A DNA stretch of 64,000 nt from assembly GCA_031310005.1 (NCBI GenBank), contig CM062382.1, positions 806,001-870,000 on the forward strand, in the 5' to 3' direction. A program made the position numbers and the translations under genes. Source of the stretch: Dactylellina haptotyla. Taxonomy: Eukaryota > Ascomycota > Orbiliomycetes > Orbiliales > Orbiliaceae. Below the pieces are notes generated by a model, which was not told the origin of the DNA, ran no database searches, and worked only from the letters and a program-made list of their open reading frames with translations. Of this stretch, positions 37,642 to 48,268 are shown piece after piece. Each line of letters begins with the position of its first letter. The first letter of the stretch is position 1.

Positions 37642-39253
37642 TCAACCAGAACCTTCGGAATGCCCGTAGAATCGCGTCGTCGCTTCATTATTTTGACCCA
37701 ACAATATGATTCCCTCTCGAGGCTTTTTTGTTAAAAAAAAAAAAAAAAAGATTCAGTTGGTTAGCGTTTCAGAACGTTGTAACGAAATGACCCAACATCC
37801 AACGTTATTATTTCCCAGATCGGGTGACTTACTGGTGAAAATTGTCTGAGTTTAACACCACCCGCCGACAGCACGTCTGCCGTCTAGCACAGCGAAAAGA
37901 GAGAGAAAAAAACCGGTTAGAACGCTCCGATCGCAGTTTGTACGTGTATTTGGAAGTTACCTTGTTATCCATGCTGTATGCCTGACTGTATACGACCTCG
38001 GAGATGCCAACTTGGGCGATTTTGACGCTGCATGTCAAACACGGACACCTGTTTTATAATTAGCCACCTTAGCTATTCCTTTGGAACTCCCCGTCGATTA
38101 ACTAGTAGCTACTTACGTGTCACAGTACAGTATCGAGCCTTTGCCTATCCTCTCCCTCCCAGCTTCCAACAATGCGTTCTCCTCCGCATGAAGGCACAAA
38201 CAGGTCGACAGCGACGAACCCCCCGTCGATCCGGAATTACACCGAGAGCCTTTAATTTTTCGTTAAACGAGAAAAAAATTAGTTTGCCAGTTAGCTTTAA
38301 ATTTTCGCATCAATTTCCCAAAAGGTATTCATTATGAGAGGAGAATAAGAAGAAAATCGCTTACACCCTCCCTCGTTACAATTCCTCAAGCCCCTCGGCG
38401 TGCCGTTATACCCCGTACTGATAACCCGCTTCTCGCGGACTAATACGCACCCCACGCGGCGCTTCATGCAGTTGCTCCTCTGCGCTGCCAAGTTTGCCAA
38501 TTGCATGAAATAAGCATCCCAAGTCGGCCGTAACCTTCTTTCGTCCACCAGGTCGATCGACTTTAAACTCTCGTAGAAAACGTCGAGTGACTCGGAGGGG
38601 TTGAGGAGTTGCAGTGTGGCGCGGACGAAGAGGGGTATCAGACCCGTCTTTGGGTTGAACATATGAGCGTCCGCCTTTGTGACAAAGGCTTCCAGAGTTG
38701 GCGGTGGTGAATTGTACGCTTTGCATCTGTGAATTTTATATAATATACATGTATATTAGCATGTAGAACGTAAAAAGTAAATCCGAACTTGGATCGAGAT
38801 CTGTACTTTTCAATATATCTCTTCCACCGCACGACGATCGGTGCATCCACGCTGACGAGGATGAAGAACGGCCGTTTGAGGAGTGCATCCAGAGCATCCT
38901 CGTTCTCTATATCCACCGTCACGAAGCGTTCCTGCCATCTCCCAGTGACGTACTCGAGTAATTCATCGATTGATTCGAATGTGTCGTTGCTTTTCTCGGG
39001 GAAATGAGAGACCACAGTTGTCGTCGTTGGGCCTTCGTCCAGTTTGGGCAGAGGGGTTGATGCAGGAGCGGCCAGCCGCAGGATTTGGAACCCGTATGTC
39101 TCGACGAGGAATTTGGCAACCGTGTGCTTTCCGGCGCAGATGGCTATTCAGTTGATAACAAATTGTTAGCATCACACGCCACCAGTAGATATCCTGAAAG
39201 ATGAGGGTAACTGTGTCAATTGTGGACGTACTCCCGCAGAGACCGATGAACAT
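37642..39253 (-). CDS. DCD1: Deoxycytidylate deaminase Dcd1
   Basis: Seven exons (39253-39232, 39143-38807, 38726-38365, 38249-38117, 38048-37961, 37883-37833, 37722-37642) join to 357 residues in frame. It deaminates dCMP to dUMP, feeding thymidylate synthesis. As in other fungal Dcd1 proteins, an N-terminal P-loop domain comes first (MFIGLCGTICAGKHTVAKFL). The deaminase follows: TWDAYFMQLANLAAQRSNC, GCVLVREKRVISTGYNGTP, the zinc-site HAE (H261-A-E263) and the PCxxC motif CPCLTC (C288, C291), then GISEVVYSQ and GVKLRQFSPPR. The short first exon ends within the P-loop. Acceptors of exons 4 and 7 are AAAG. Head to head with IMP3. Confidence 0.94.
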
Positions 39254-39534
39254 TATCACCGGCTATCTATGATAATATACTCTTACAATTGCCCGAGTTA
39301 TTTCCGTTATCTGCTACCGGGCGTGGTGTATATGCACCGGTCCAAAGAATATGGCGGGAGAAATGGCTGGGATGCTTGTTCGTGTTGGATCAACCAATTG
39401 CACGTTGTTTCGGCCGACAATCGTTTCGAGCTTGTCGCAGACCATTTATTTTTTTTCGCTTCGCCAAAAACTCATCGCCAAACCCACCTCTCGAGCTCTC
39501 CACCACACGCGATCGCAGTTCCCAGCTCGCAACC
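39254..39534. promoter_or_regulatory. Compact bidirectional promoter, DCD1 and IMP3
   Basis: Only 281 bases separate the two divergent ATGs, so the two 5' UTRs and promoters must share this segment. It is T-rich near 39445-39460 on the plus strand. No named operator was recognised. Confidence 0.6.
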
Positions 39535-40268
39535 ATGGTCCGGAAACTCAAGCATCATGAGCAGAAGTATGCTACCTTCTTTTATATCACCTAGAATACA
39601 TACTGACGAAAATACAACCCTATAGGCTCCTAAAGAAGGTCGACTTCCTCACATGGAAGTCGGACGACAACCACCGCGAGCATGAGATCATGCGCCGCTA
39701 CCATATCCAAGACGCCGGCACGTATCAGAAATACAACAAAATCTGCGGCTCCCTCCGACAGATTGCACATAAACTGGCGCAGTTACCGCCCGAAGACGAC
39801 TTCAGACGGGAGAATGAGGAGAAACTGCTGGAGAAACTGTTCAACATGGGCGTGCTGAATGGCAAGAGCAAGATGAGCGATATCGAGAATAAGGTTACCG
39901 TGGCTGCTTTCTGCAGGAGACGGCTACCAATCATCATGACGAGGTTAAGGATGGCGGAGAACGTGCCGGCGGTAAGTTTAAGAAACTTCGAAATCTCGCT
40001 GAATAGAGGATGCTAACAGCGAACTCAGGCTGTCAAATTTATCGAGCAAGGGCATGTCAGAGTGGGACCGGAGGTTGTGACCGATCCGGCTTTCCTCGTT
40101 ACTAGGTGCGAAATTCTTTACCCCTCCTTTGCTGCAGTATACGAGGGCTTGAACTAATAAGATGGCTATAGAAACCTGGAAGACTTTGTCACATGGGTCG
40201 ACTCCTCGAAGATCAAGCGCAGCATCATGAAATACCGCGACAAGGTGGACGACTTCGATTTGCTATAG
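39535..40268 (+). CDS. IMP3: U3 snoRNP protein Imp3
   Basis: Four exons (39535-39566, 39626-39971, 40029-40105, 40172-40268) give 183 residues, the same length as yeast Imp3. Imp3 is a subunit of the small-subunit processome that helps U3 snoRNA pair with pre-18S rRNA. Seen: the start [69 protein letters not shown], and an S4 RNA-binding region with [20 protein letters not shown]. It ends [14 protein letters not shown]. Every junction is in phase with consensus sites. Confidence 0.96.
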
Positions 40269-40483
40269 ATATACCATTTATAATTTACCTGTATATTACG
40301 ACGGCACTGGCGTTATTGGGGTGTGGAATGAACATAAAAGCGAATATTGACATCATTTAAATCATTAAAACTACAGGCGACCACTATAAAGAAATAGCTG
40401 CTGCTGAAACCTCCCCTGACGCCTTAAAATAGATATGCGTGCAGAACTACCAAACAGAAGAGAAGAATACAAGGGAATCATCC
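40269..40483. other. Short convergent spacer
   Basis: 215 bases between the IMP3 stop and the ADP-ribosylglycohydrolase stop, presumably holding both polyadenylation sites, perhaps with overlapping 3' UTRs. Confidence 0.5.
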
Positions 40484-42032
40484 CTACATGGATCTTAACA
40501 AACCCCATAGATTCTGGGATGTCCTAGCCTTCGCCATGGCTTTCTGATGGGCGTCTATTTTCAGGAGAATCTGCTTCATCAGAGCCTTCTCACGCTCTCG
40601 GATCTGGTCTTCGTTGAGGTACCCTCGGCCTCCGTCGAGTGCGGTATCCCCATCCTCTTTCCCGTCGTAGGTTTTGTCCGTAATAACGCCCGAGAGAATA
40701 CACATGCCCTCGACCTTCTTCAACAGCCAATCGTTGTACCTCAGCCCATCTCGCCATTCAGGCGCAATAGCCTTATGGCCGGTGTACGCTCCAACAAGAG
40801 CACCAGCAACAGCACCATTCGTGTCTAATATTTCATCGTTCAGTCAGCATCCGCGTGCACTCATGATTTTTTTTCTTAAGCCATATAAAAGAGTGAGGAA
40901 CGTACCAGCATCACCGCCCATCATGATTAACTTTGTAATCACACTCTTAAAATCATCTTTGCCCATCATCACCCTGCGCAAACACCACACCGCCGTCCCC
41001 AGCGCGATATAGGTATACCCCATCCGGCGATCATCCACAATCATGCCTTCCTTCTTGTCGTTGTACGACTTTTTCGGGTTCACCTTGCAGTACGCCCAGT
41101 ACTCCGCCGGGTCGAACTTGTATTCAATCGGATTCCCCTCCTCGTCTTTCAAAATATGCTCTTCAGCGTATTTTGCCGTCCAGTCCCACGCGTGCTGGAG
41201 GTGCGAATCGATCTCCTCTTCTTTCGTGAGCTCGCCTTTCAGCAGAGCGCGCAGGATCCCGACGGTAGCTGTGCACGAGACGAGACATCTAGGATCGGCG
41301 TGGGTTACGATTGCGATGTCGATGGCGGCTTGGTATGTTTCCTCGAGCGTTTTGTTGATAAACATAGGCGCGATAATCGATGTGCGCATGACGGCGCCGT
41401 TGGCCGCGTTAATGCACTTTGTGAGGATCCAGCGCTTCTTGGAGACCGCGGCCGGGTCGTCGCGGAAGTCTGGGTGGGTGACTACCATTCCTACGGTGTT
41501 GCCGATGCCGAGGGGCAGACGGTCGAGCGCGCGGAGACCCATTGCGATCCATGTGTGGAGGCGGTCCGCGAAGTCGTTTTGGTCGAGTTTGCCGTTGTTG
41601 TGGAGGTATGAGAGGAGGATCAGGAGCATTTGGTCGGTGTCATCGGTCCATGCTCTATGGTAGATTTGTTAGAATTGGATGTTTATGCACAATAATACAT
41701 TTGCCTAGATCTATACTAGGATTTATTGATCTCGACATACCTTTCTTCAAAGCGGGCTCTGTGCCTGTCGACGAAGAACGGGGTTACGGGTTCTGTCAGT
41801 CTGAAGTTTGCTTTTGGGTACACCTCTTGTGATTGGGGGCCCTTCAAGAATTCTAGATTGGGTATATTAGAATCGTTTTCCTAGATATTGACAGTAAAGA
41901 TATGTGCATACCAGTGTATAGACCAATTGTGTCACCCAGAGCATTTCCAATTGCTACTCCTTGGATTTTGTCGATCAGGACATCTTGGGAAAGCTCCTTT
42001 GGAGCAGCAGGTGTCGAAGACGCTTCTGCCAT
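40484..42032 (-). CDS. ADP-ribosylglycohydrolase-family protein
   Basis: Four exons (42032-41912, 41852-41741, 41654-40906, 40824-40484) join to 440 residues. The family removes ADP-ribose from proteins, nucleic acids or small molecules using a two-metal centre. Metal-site motifs are all present: GVAIGNALGDTIG, the WTDDTDQ motif, ANGAVMRTSIIAP, and GGDADTNGAVAGALVGAYTG, which spans the last intron. Fungal members of this size are usually annotated only as ADP-ribosylglycohydrolase family; the substrate is not known. The C-terminal 60 residues after the catalytic part are charged and helical. The intact metal ligands argue for an active enzyme. Confidence 0.9.
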
Positions 42033-42492
42033 TGTGTGTGATATTATGGGTAGAGAATAAAGCCTAAGTTGATACGGAGTCCGTAAATAATATTAATCGA
42101 ATAGAACGATATGTGTGCTCAGAATTAAAGTCCGCGTGTAATTCCTTTGCGCTTCCCGAGTATGCGTTGTTTGGGCGTTTTCCAACGTCCCTCCCGCAAA
42201 CAAGGCTGAGTCGAACTGATCGAAGCTGAAGTATAAAAGCTCCCGCGACCAACGGTGTACAGTGTCCTCTCGGCACTTCAATCGCTAGATGTAACCCGGC
42301 AAGTGGCGAAAAAGTGCAAAAAAATGTTAAAATTAAGGGAATACGAAAGTGCTCTACGATCAAGTTGACGCGGCGGCCAGCTTGTTATTATACCTTTTCC
42401 TCCCCGCAATGGCTCAGAGTCTTAAGATCATCTCCCTAGCTCCCGTCTGGATCAAACTGTTGAAGGATCCAAGTTCCAAGCCCCGGAGCTAC
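42033..42492. other. Upstream flank of the glycohydrolase gene
   Basis: Likely promoter of the gene starting at 42032, up to the left inverted repeat. No supported gene. The following 42604-43002 is likewise without a gene and probably holds the 3' flank of the kinase-like gene. Confidence 0.4.
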
Positions 42493-42603
42493 GGCTGCCA
42501 AAGCGCACAAGGCAGGGCACTCAGTCCGCAACACTCATAGTTTTGGGCAGCCTTGAACCCCACAAACGACCAAGCTTGGAACGAGGCCAACCAAGCTCAA
42601 GAA
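42493..42603 (+). repeat. Left arm of an inverted repeat around a kinase-like gene
   Basis: Reads GGCTGCCAAAGCGCAC, then CAGTCCGCAAC, ACTCAT, AGTTTTG.GCAGCCTTGAA, CCCCACAA and CGACCAAGC. The same order appears on the opposite strand at 44337-44425. The left arm has about 21 extra bases before the final CAAGCTCAAG. A coding-like frame (LNPTNDQAWNEANQAQEQIK) starts inside it and runs to 42735, so the repeat may derive from a gene fragment. Confidence 0.7.
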
Positions 42604-43002
42604 CAGATCAAGGCTGCGCTTCAGGCACAAAAACTCATTGAAAACGGGAGCGACTCAAGAGGCTTAGCGAATGCCAAACAATCCCACAAACTTGGCTTCC
42701 ACAGTCATATGGACACCACTCAGGATCAAAATTAGTCTCGTTGCCAGACGCTGATTTTGCTACAGGTGCGATCTAAAAGAATTTACTGAGCAACACTAAA
42801 CGAAGTTAAATTTTTATTGAAGGAATAACTAGAAGAGAGGCTGTTTCGGGTTGGAAAAAGTACGAATATCAAATTTGGTTTCTGGCAGTATGACTGCTTT
42901 TGATTTCATCAAATTCTATCTTTTCAACCTTTCAAATGTAGCTCCAGCACTCACGTCCCTCAAAGCAGACCCCAGTTTTCGCACTTCTATGAAATCTATT
43001 AT

Positions 43003-44132
43003 TTATTGAGCAAGCAAATGTTCTTTAGCCGCTAAGTGCAAGAGATGCTCCTTAACTTCTCTCGCAGATGGAATATCTTCCAGAGACCCGCAGCACATCC
43101 AAATCATCTCTCCGATCAGACCCTCAAACTGCTCCTTAATATCTTCCTGAACAGTTCCCTCCTTTGGGTGTTCTTTAGTGAAAAGTTCGAGAACAGTTTT
43201 ACCCATAGAAAATACCTGACAGCCCTCTAATCTTGGATGGGAAAACCCATCCGTCCAGCCGCTATTAGCAAAGTCAATTACTTTGATATCATCATCATTA
43301 TCCAAAACTATATTGGCACATTTCAAGTCTTCATGATTGAACCCCTTTTCTTCAAACTGACAAACGATGAGTAAAAGCTGCCAGGCCCATTTAGTTTTTT
43401 CCCTCACAGATGCATCGTATTGTCCTCTCAAGTCGCCCTTCGTGAAAGCCTCCATGAGAAACCCACAGGGATACCTTCCAATGGAGACTATGCCAAAGAT
43501 TCTAGGTACACTGGGAAGGCCCCGGAGGAGATGGTAGTTGGAAAGCTCTTGACCTATATGATCAAGTTCATCCCTGAACCTCGCGGATTTATAGGCCATG
43601 TACTCTTGGTTGCCCGCGAAAGAGACAAGGCGTACATTGTATCTGCTCCCAAGATCCCGAATACGCTTCAAATCTTGTTCCTGAAAAATACGGTAGTTGT
43701 GATGACCGTTTATAATGACTTTGGGCGCCTCACAAGGTGTAAAACTTGAGTTGACCAGCTGGAATGCGTAGACGCTCGGTCGATCTTCAGGCAACGTTGG
43801 AAGGTGCTTTGCTAAGAGGATCGGAACCTGCTCCCAGGTCTCCATAAAATCGCGGTCAAAAAGTGAATTCTCGAGAGCATCTACATTGGTCCTATTCCGT
43901 TCATAGGAAATATGCAACCGACTCTTTCCACCAGACGCCGGGAATTCAAAACAGAATTCGTGGTCATACTCCCCATCGGCCCCTGAAATACAACTTTATC
44001 TGAATAAGAAACTTTCCGCGATTTTAGGGACTATGTTGAGCTTCAAACTTACCGATAGAACGACGCGTCTTTTTCCGCCTTGCTAATTCCCACCATGGTG
44101 TTGGATCCAGTGTCGCGTCCTGGTTTTGGACC
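43003..44132 (-). CDS. Kinase-like protein, 5' end not found
   Basis: Two exons are clear (44132-44053, 43982-43003), joined in phase 1; the first starts after an ATTAG acceptor, so at least one upstream exon is missing or lies beyond 44132. About 352 residues are visible, without internal stops. The kinase part has a beta-3 lysine in MAYKSARF, HIGQELSNYHLLRGLPSVP, GFLMEAFTKGDL, a catalytic loop FNHEDLKCANIVL (HED in place of HRD) and VIDFANSG (DFA in place of DFG), then SMGKTVLELF. It belongs to a fungal-specific kinase-like group, known by pattern only. The visible catalytic D, N and metal D are kept, so activity is possible. Inverted repeats lie on both sides; the right arm begins about 205 bases beyond the first exon. 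Confidence 0.62.
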
Positions 44133-44336
44133 CTAATGGTTGGTTTAATAATAAATCAGATATTTTAACATTAAATATATCGAAAATAATCATATGATAA
44201 AAATAAACTAATATTTTACTGAAATCTTAACTACCCGTGCTGTACAACAGAGCAATCCTGATCCCAAGGTGTGTAACCGTGTGTCCCTGTAGTTTAGTTC
44301 GAGGCTAAGTCTATCCCTGTGTTCCTTTGCAAGTAG

Positions 44337-44425
44337 TCTTGAGCTTGGTCGTTGTGGGGTTCAAGGCTGCACAAAACTAAGTATGAGTGTTGACGTTGCG
44401 GACTGAGGTGTGCGCTTTGGCAGCC
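44337..44425 (-). repeat. Right arm of the inverted repeat around the kinase-like gene
   Basis: Partner of 42493-42603 on the other strand, slightly shorter. On the minus strand it reads GGCTGCCAAAGCGCAC, CAGTCCGCAAC, ACTCAT, AGTTTTGTGCAGCCTTGAA, CCCCACAACGACCAAGCTCA. Both arms read toward the kinase-like gene. Confidence 0.7.
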
Positions 44426-45064
44426 TTGACACAGGATCCAAACGGACGGGAATCACTCGCTATCGAATTTATGACTCCGTTCGGATTTCATTGGAGAACA
44501 ACCGACCGGCCGTAATTCGGTAACGTTATTTCTATTCTCAGAGGCTCATCGTTCGCGCCTGCTATCTGGGTCGATGTGCATCCTGCTGGCTGCTTGAAAT
44601 TTTATAGAATCAGTAATACAAAATATCGCGCCAACTTCATATCACATAAGTCTTAGAATTCATAATGATATGTAAAGTTCTCAGAAGCCTAGGATACAGG
44701 TTCCAGCTTAAATGAATATAGTAATTATCAGTCTTCAATATTAACAGCGGTATTAATTAATCGAAACCTAAATTGACATTGCAAACTCGCAATATCGTTA
44801 CGACCCGTACGTACAGCTTCGGACGGTTGATGCGAGGAGGCAGCATTGAAGGCAGCTTTTGTTGTTGAGGACCAGCAGCCACACCGAGACGGCCTCAATT
44901 TCCGCGGATTCTTCATATCTGGGCGTTTTATTACTCGTCATGGTACTAGGATGTAAGTCTTGGTCGGGTCTTAGGATAAATTTATTGGATCTACGGATTT
45001 CACTTAAATATTTATATATGTTATTATTTAATCGGCCATCATATATCGCCCAGAATATATTAAT
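44426..45064. other. A+T-rich stretch without a supported gene
   Basis: Lies between the inverted repeat and the decayed gene. Frames on both strands are short and without domains. Confidence 0.4.
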
Positions 45065-45765
45065 CGTGACGTAACCGGTGATCTCCAACAGCTTCTGGCC
45101 ACCCTGACGGTTGAACATGTCCGAATAGAACTTCGACGTCAAATACCGCAGTGTACTAGGCTCTTGCCAGTCGATTGATGATGACTAACAGATATTTAAT
45201 ATTTTCAAATATCATACTATGGAGAGTGTTTGACCGTCAATTGGATCTAATGTTAAAATTTCCTAAAAAGGATGTTTGCTGTCATGCCATAAGCATTCAA
45301 CAATTTCGATGCACCTAAGCCGTATAGTTTTGGATGCCGTAGAGAATTAGATTGTAAGCAGGCATAAGGGGCTCGCGTGCTCTAGTGTATGTGCGAGGCT
45401 TACGTGGGAGAGCTGTTACAGAGCACACATTCCTACTCAAGCGTACCGACCGATGAATCCTCCTCGGCGTTGTGCTTAGGCTGCTGAGTATTAAAATCTA
45501 GATCATTCGAGCAAGCCGAATGCAGCCAGTCAATAACATGCGGGACTAATGGCCCACCTGCGGCCCCGATCCCCAAAGGACAGATACGTATCCCCAAACA
45601 AATTCGCACGCAAGGAAGGCTTAATTCACACCATCCAGTCCCAGGCTTGCGCAAACCTGTTGCCGCTGATACGCGCCGAGGTACATATCGACGAATCGCT
45701 TGTAGGTCAGTTTGTTATCAGAAGAACACCCCTGCAGGAATTCCACTGGCCGGCGGGTGGTTAAC
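45065..45765 (-). pseudogene. Decayed gene of unknown family
   Basis: Two protein-like stretches lie on the minus strand and do not join in one frame. The first (about 45765-45621) reads RRPVEFLQGCSSDNKLTYKR, then FVDMYLGAYQRQQVCASLGL and a stop. The second follows a TTAG acceptor at about 45187 and reads SIDWQEPSTLRYLTSKFYSD then MFNRQGGQKLLEITGYV before turning A+T-rich. A third stretch in another frame (IGAAGGPLVPHVIDWLHSA, near 45540) lies between them. Their order and composition suggest one former host gene; I cannot name it. Confidence 0.4.
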
Positions 45766-48268
45766 CTGTCAAGTCCCGTCCGCTCAACGTTCGAAGAACA
45801 AAGAAAATTCTGCTAGCGGGGGCTTTTTGGCCACTGGGGCTAACCGTCAATGCTTGCTTTGGCATTTGTACGTGGTGGGATGTGTTGAGTCAGGAGAGAA
45901 AAAGAGAAACGTTGACATGTTTGAGATTTCAGCGTAAGGGTTTCAGAAGCAGGAACCGCTCGCTGTGATTAGTCGGCTGCCCCTTTGGTCCTTTCCGAAC
46001 AGGAGGCGAGATATTTTGCTCATTCACTCTTCAGGAGAAAACGAGAGAATTAAACCGCAAGCCATCGAGGGAGCTTCGTCCTCGGGAAGAGTGATCCGAT
46101 CAGGTGCAGGTATGAAGGGAAACCGCAAATTGAGGATGTTATATTGGCACCGTACAGAAAAATCTGTCGCAGGTGCGGATTCCATGCCAACAACGGGAAC
46201 GGCTGCTGATATGTGTTACCAAAATTAACACCCTCGTACTTGCCTTGGCACGAGATTCCTTTCGCTGCAGGTACAAAGAGCATGTACCATGGTTTTTTTT
46301 CGTTGGGTTTTTTCCCTTCATTCTTCATTCTAGCACAGCCGACGTAACCCATCGCATGATAACTCGGAGACTTTAAGCGTGTGGTGGTAGTGGCTAGGGG
46401 CGAAGCTGTCTTTTCCTATGGGCTCTTCCCCTTCTGTTGGAGCTGCCACTAGTCTGAGTGTGGCCGCCCGGGGCGGGTGACGACAAATGGGGAATGTCTC
46501 TCGCAAGGGGCCATAGCTATTTTTGCATCAAATCTGACCGGGGTGGGCTTTTTGGGAGATGATGGACAGGATGGCCCTCGTTCACTGACCTCAGACATGC
46601 AAAGAAAAGAAAAAGGGTTCTGGTGCGGCCGATGTTACTTTACCTTCTGGTAGGGGAGTCGAATAGATTGAACAGATGCGTTCATAGGCATGTCATCCGG
46701 GAGGCCACGCATGCCCTGTCCATGCTGCAGCGATGATATCGCGAGAAGAACGAGGTGCAAGAGGAGAAGGAGGGGCACTCGTACTTTCGAGCATGTCAAG
46801 CTGCTGAATTCACCCGTCAAAGGTGACATTCGAAGAAGATTCGGAGCAAGCTAGCCAAGTCGTGCAGACGGCGAGAGAGCCAGCGTCGCCTGGTGATTGG
46901 ATTGCGCCAGCTCGAACTAACCGGCCAGGGTTAGCGGGCCTCCTCTCCTGGGTTTTCTCTCGACAGGCCTTATTTGGAGACAGCAGGTCGCTAAACTCGA
47001 GATGGGTGTGAAGGGAGAGTGGGCACCTTGGTCCTGGTCTTTGACCTCCCCCTGCTCGCCTCGCGACGTTGCTTCTTCGGCTTCCTCCCCTTTGCATGGA
47101 GGGCCCGCCAGAAATGTGATGGGTCTCCTCAAACCAAAAAATTCTCCTTCTTCTTCGTTCCCTTATTTTCCTCTACCCAAGCAACCGATTACTATTTTTC
47201 TCTTTCAATTCTTGTTTTTGTGTCGAAACATTTCGTTTTCCCTTTGACATATCTTTTTCTCTTTTTATTTCCTTGTCTCTTTATTTCCTATATTTTTTTC
47301 CTATCCGTCTTGTTCATTTTCTTGCATTGGCGTTTCGATATTCCTGCATCTGACTTCCCTCCCTTCGTTCGACGGCCCTGGTATCAAAAGGACGCTCACC
47401 CTTCTCCGAACCCAGGGACTCGTTAGCAATTGCTCCACAGCCAATTGCTCGTAATAGAAAAGTAAACTACTGGCATTTCGAGTGAAGCTTAGGACTTCCT
47501 CGCCGTCAGCAGCAGTTTTTAGACCTGTCTTTTGTTTTTTAGCTAATACGCATCAGCAATCCACGCGCGATTAGTCGAGCAGCAGTACATTTTGTGCTAT
47601 TTCAAATATACTCTCGTGCAGCACTTACATTCGTCCCGGGACGGCTCCCATAGACGCATCAAAACAGAAGTCACCGCCTCCCAGCAGAAACTCGGTTAGG
47701 AGACTCACCTGCCTGATCCATATTTACCCATCTGCATAGGGCTACTCGCTGAGGTCCTTTTTGTCGCACACACGGGAACACGGCCACACCGCTTCCTGTC
47801 CTGCACTGGGTCGACCAGGTCAACTAGCCCATCTATAAAAGTTGCCTCGCCAAGCTTTACGGCTGAGCACCCACCTCCGGCCATTCTTAGCGTCGTCTAG
47901 TCTCAGAAGCACCTGTCACCCACTGTGTCCGACCTTTCTTCTTATATTAAAAGAAGGCTGAAAGAACCTCTCGTGCATCGTCCAGGATCTTAAGCGGTTG
48001 CTGCTTTACGATCTTTTGGAGATCTCGGGCCTTTGTTTGCAGCTTCATGATCTTTGGGTTGTGACACTTCGACATCCTCTTTCCGACAAACAATAATACC
48101 TTCCCCCTCGGAAGGCCTCCCTCACATTTTTAGCTCTGCTAGACCTTGGTGGCGATAGAAGGTGTCCTTTCAGTCTTTCGTCTACTTTTTCCCTTTTTCT
48201 TTTATTCTCTTTTCCTTTTCCTTTTCCTTTGACCAATATAGCTCTTGACGACAATAAATATATCAGCA
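45766..48268. other. Upstream region of FLC, with pyrimidine-rich tracts
   Basis: No supported gene. Strong C+T bias on the plus strand at about 47130-47350, and again at 48165-48232 with repeated CCTTTT just before the FLC start. Pyrimidine-rich tracts before the start are common in highly expressed filamentous-fungal promoters. A long 5' UTR, perhaps with introns, is likely. Confidence 0.5.
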
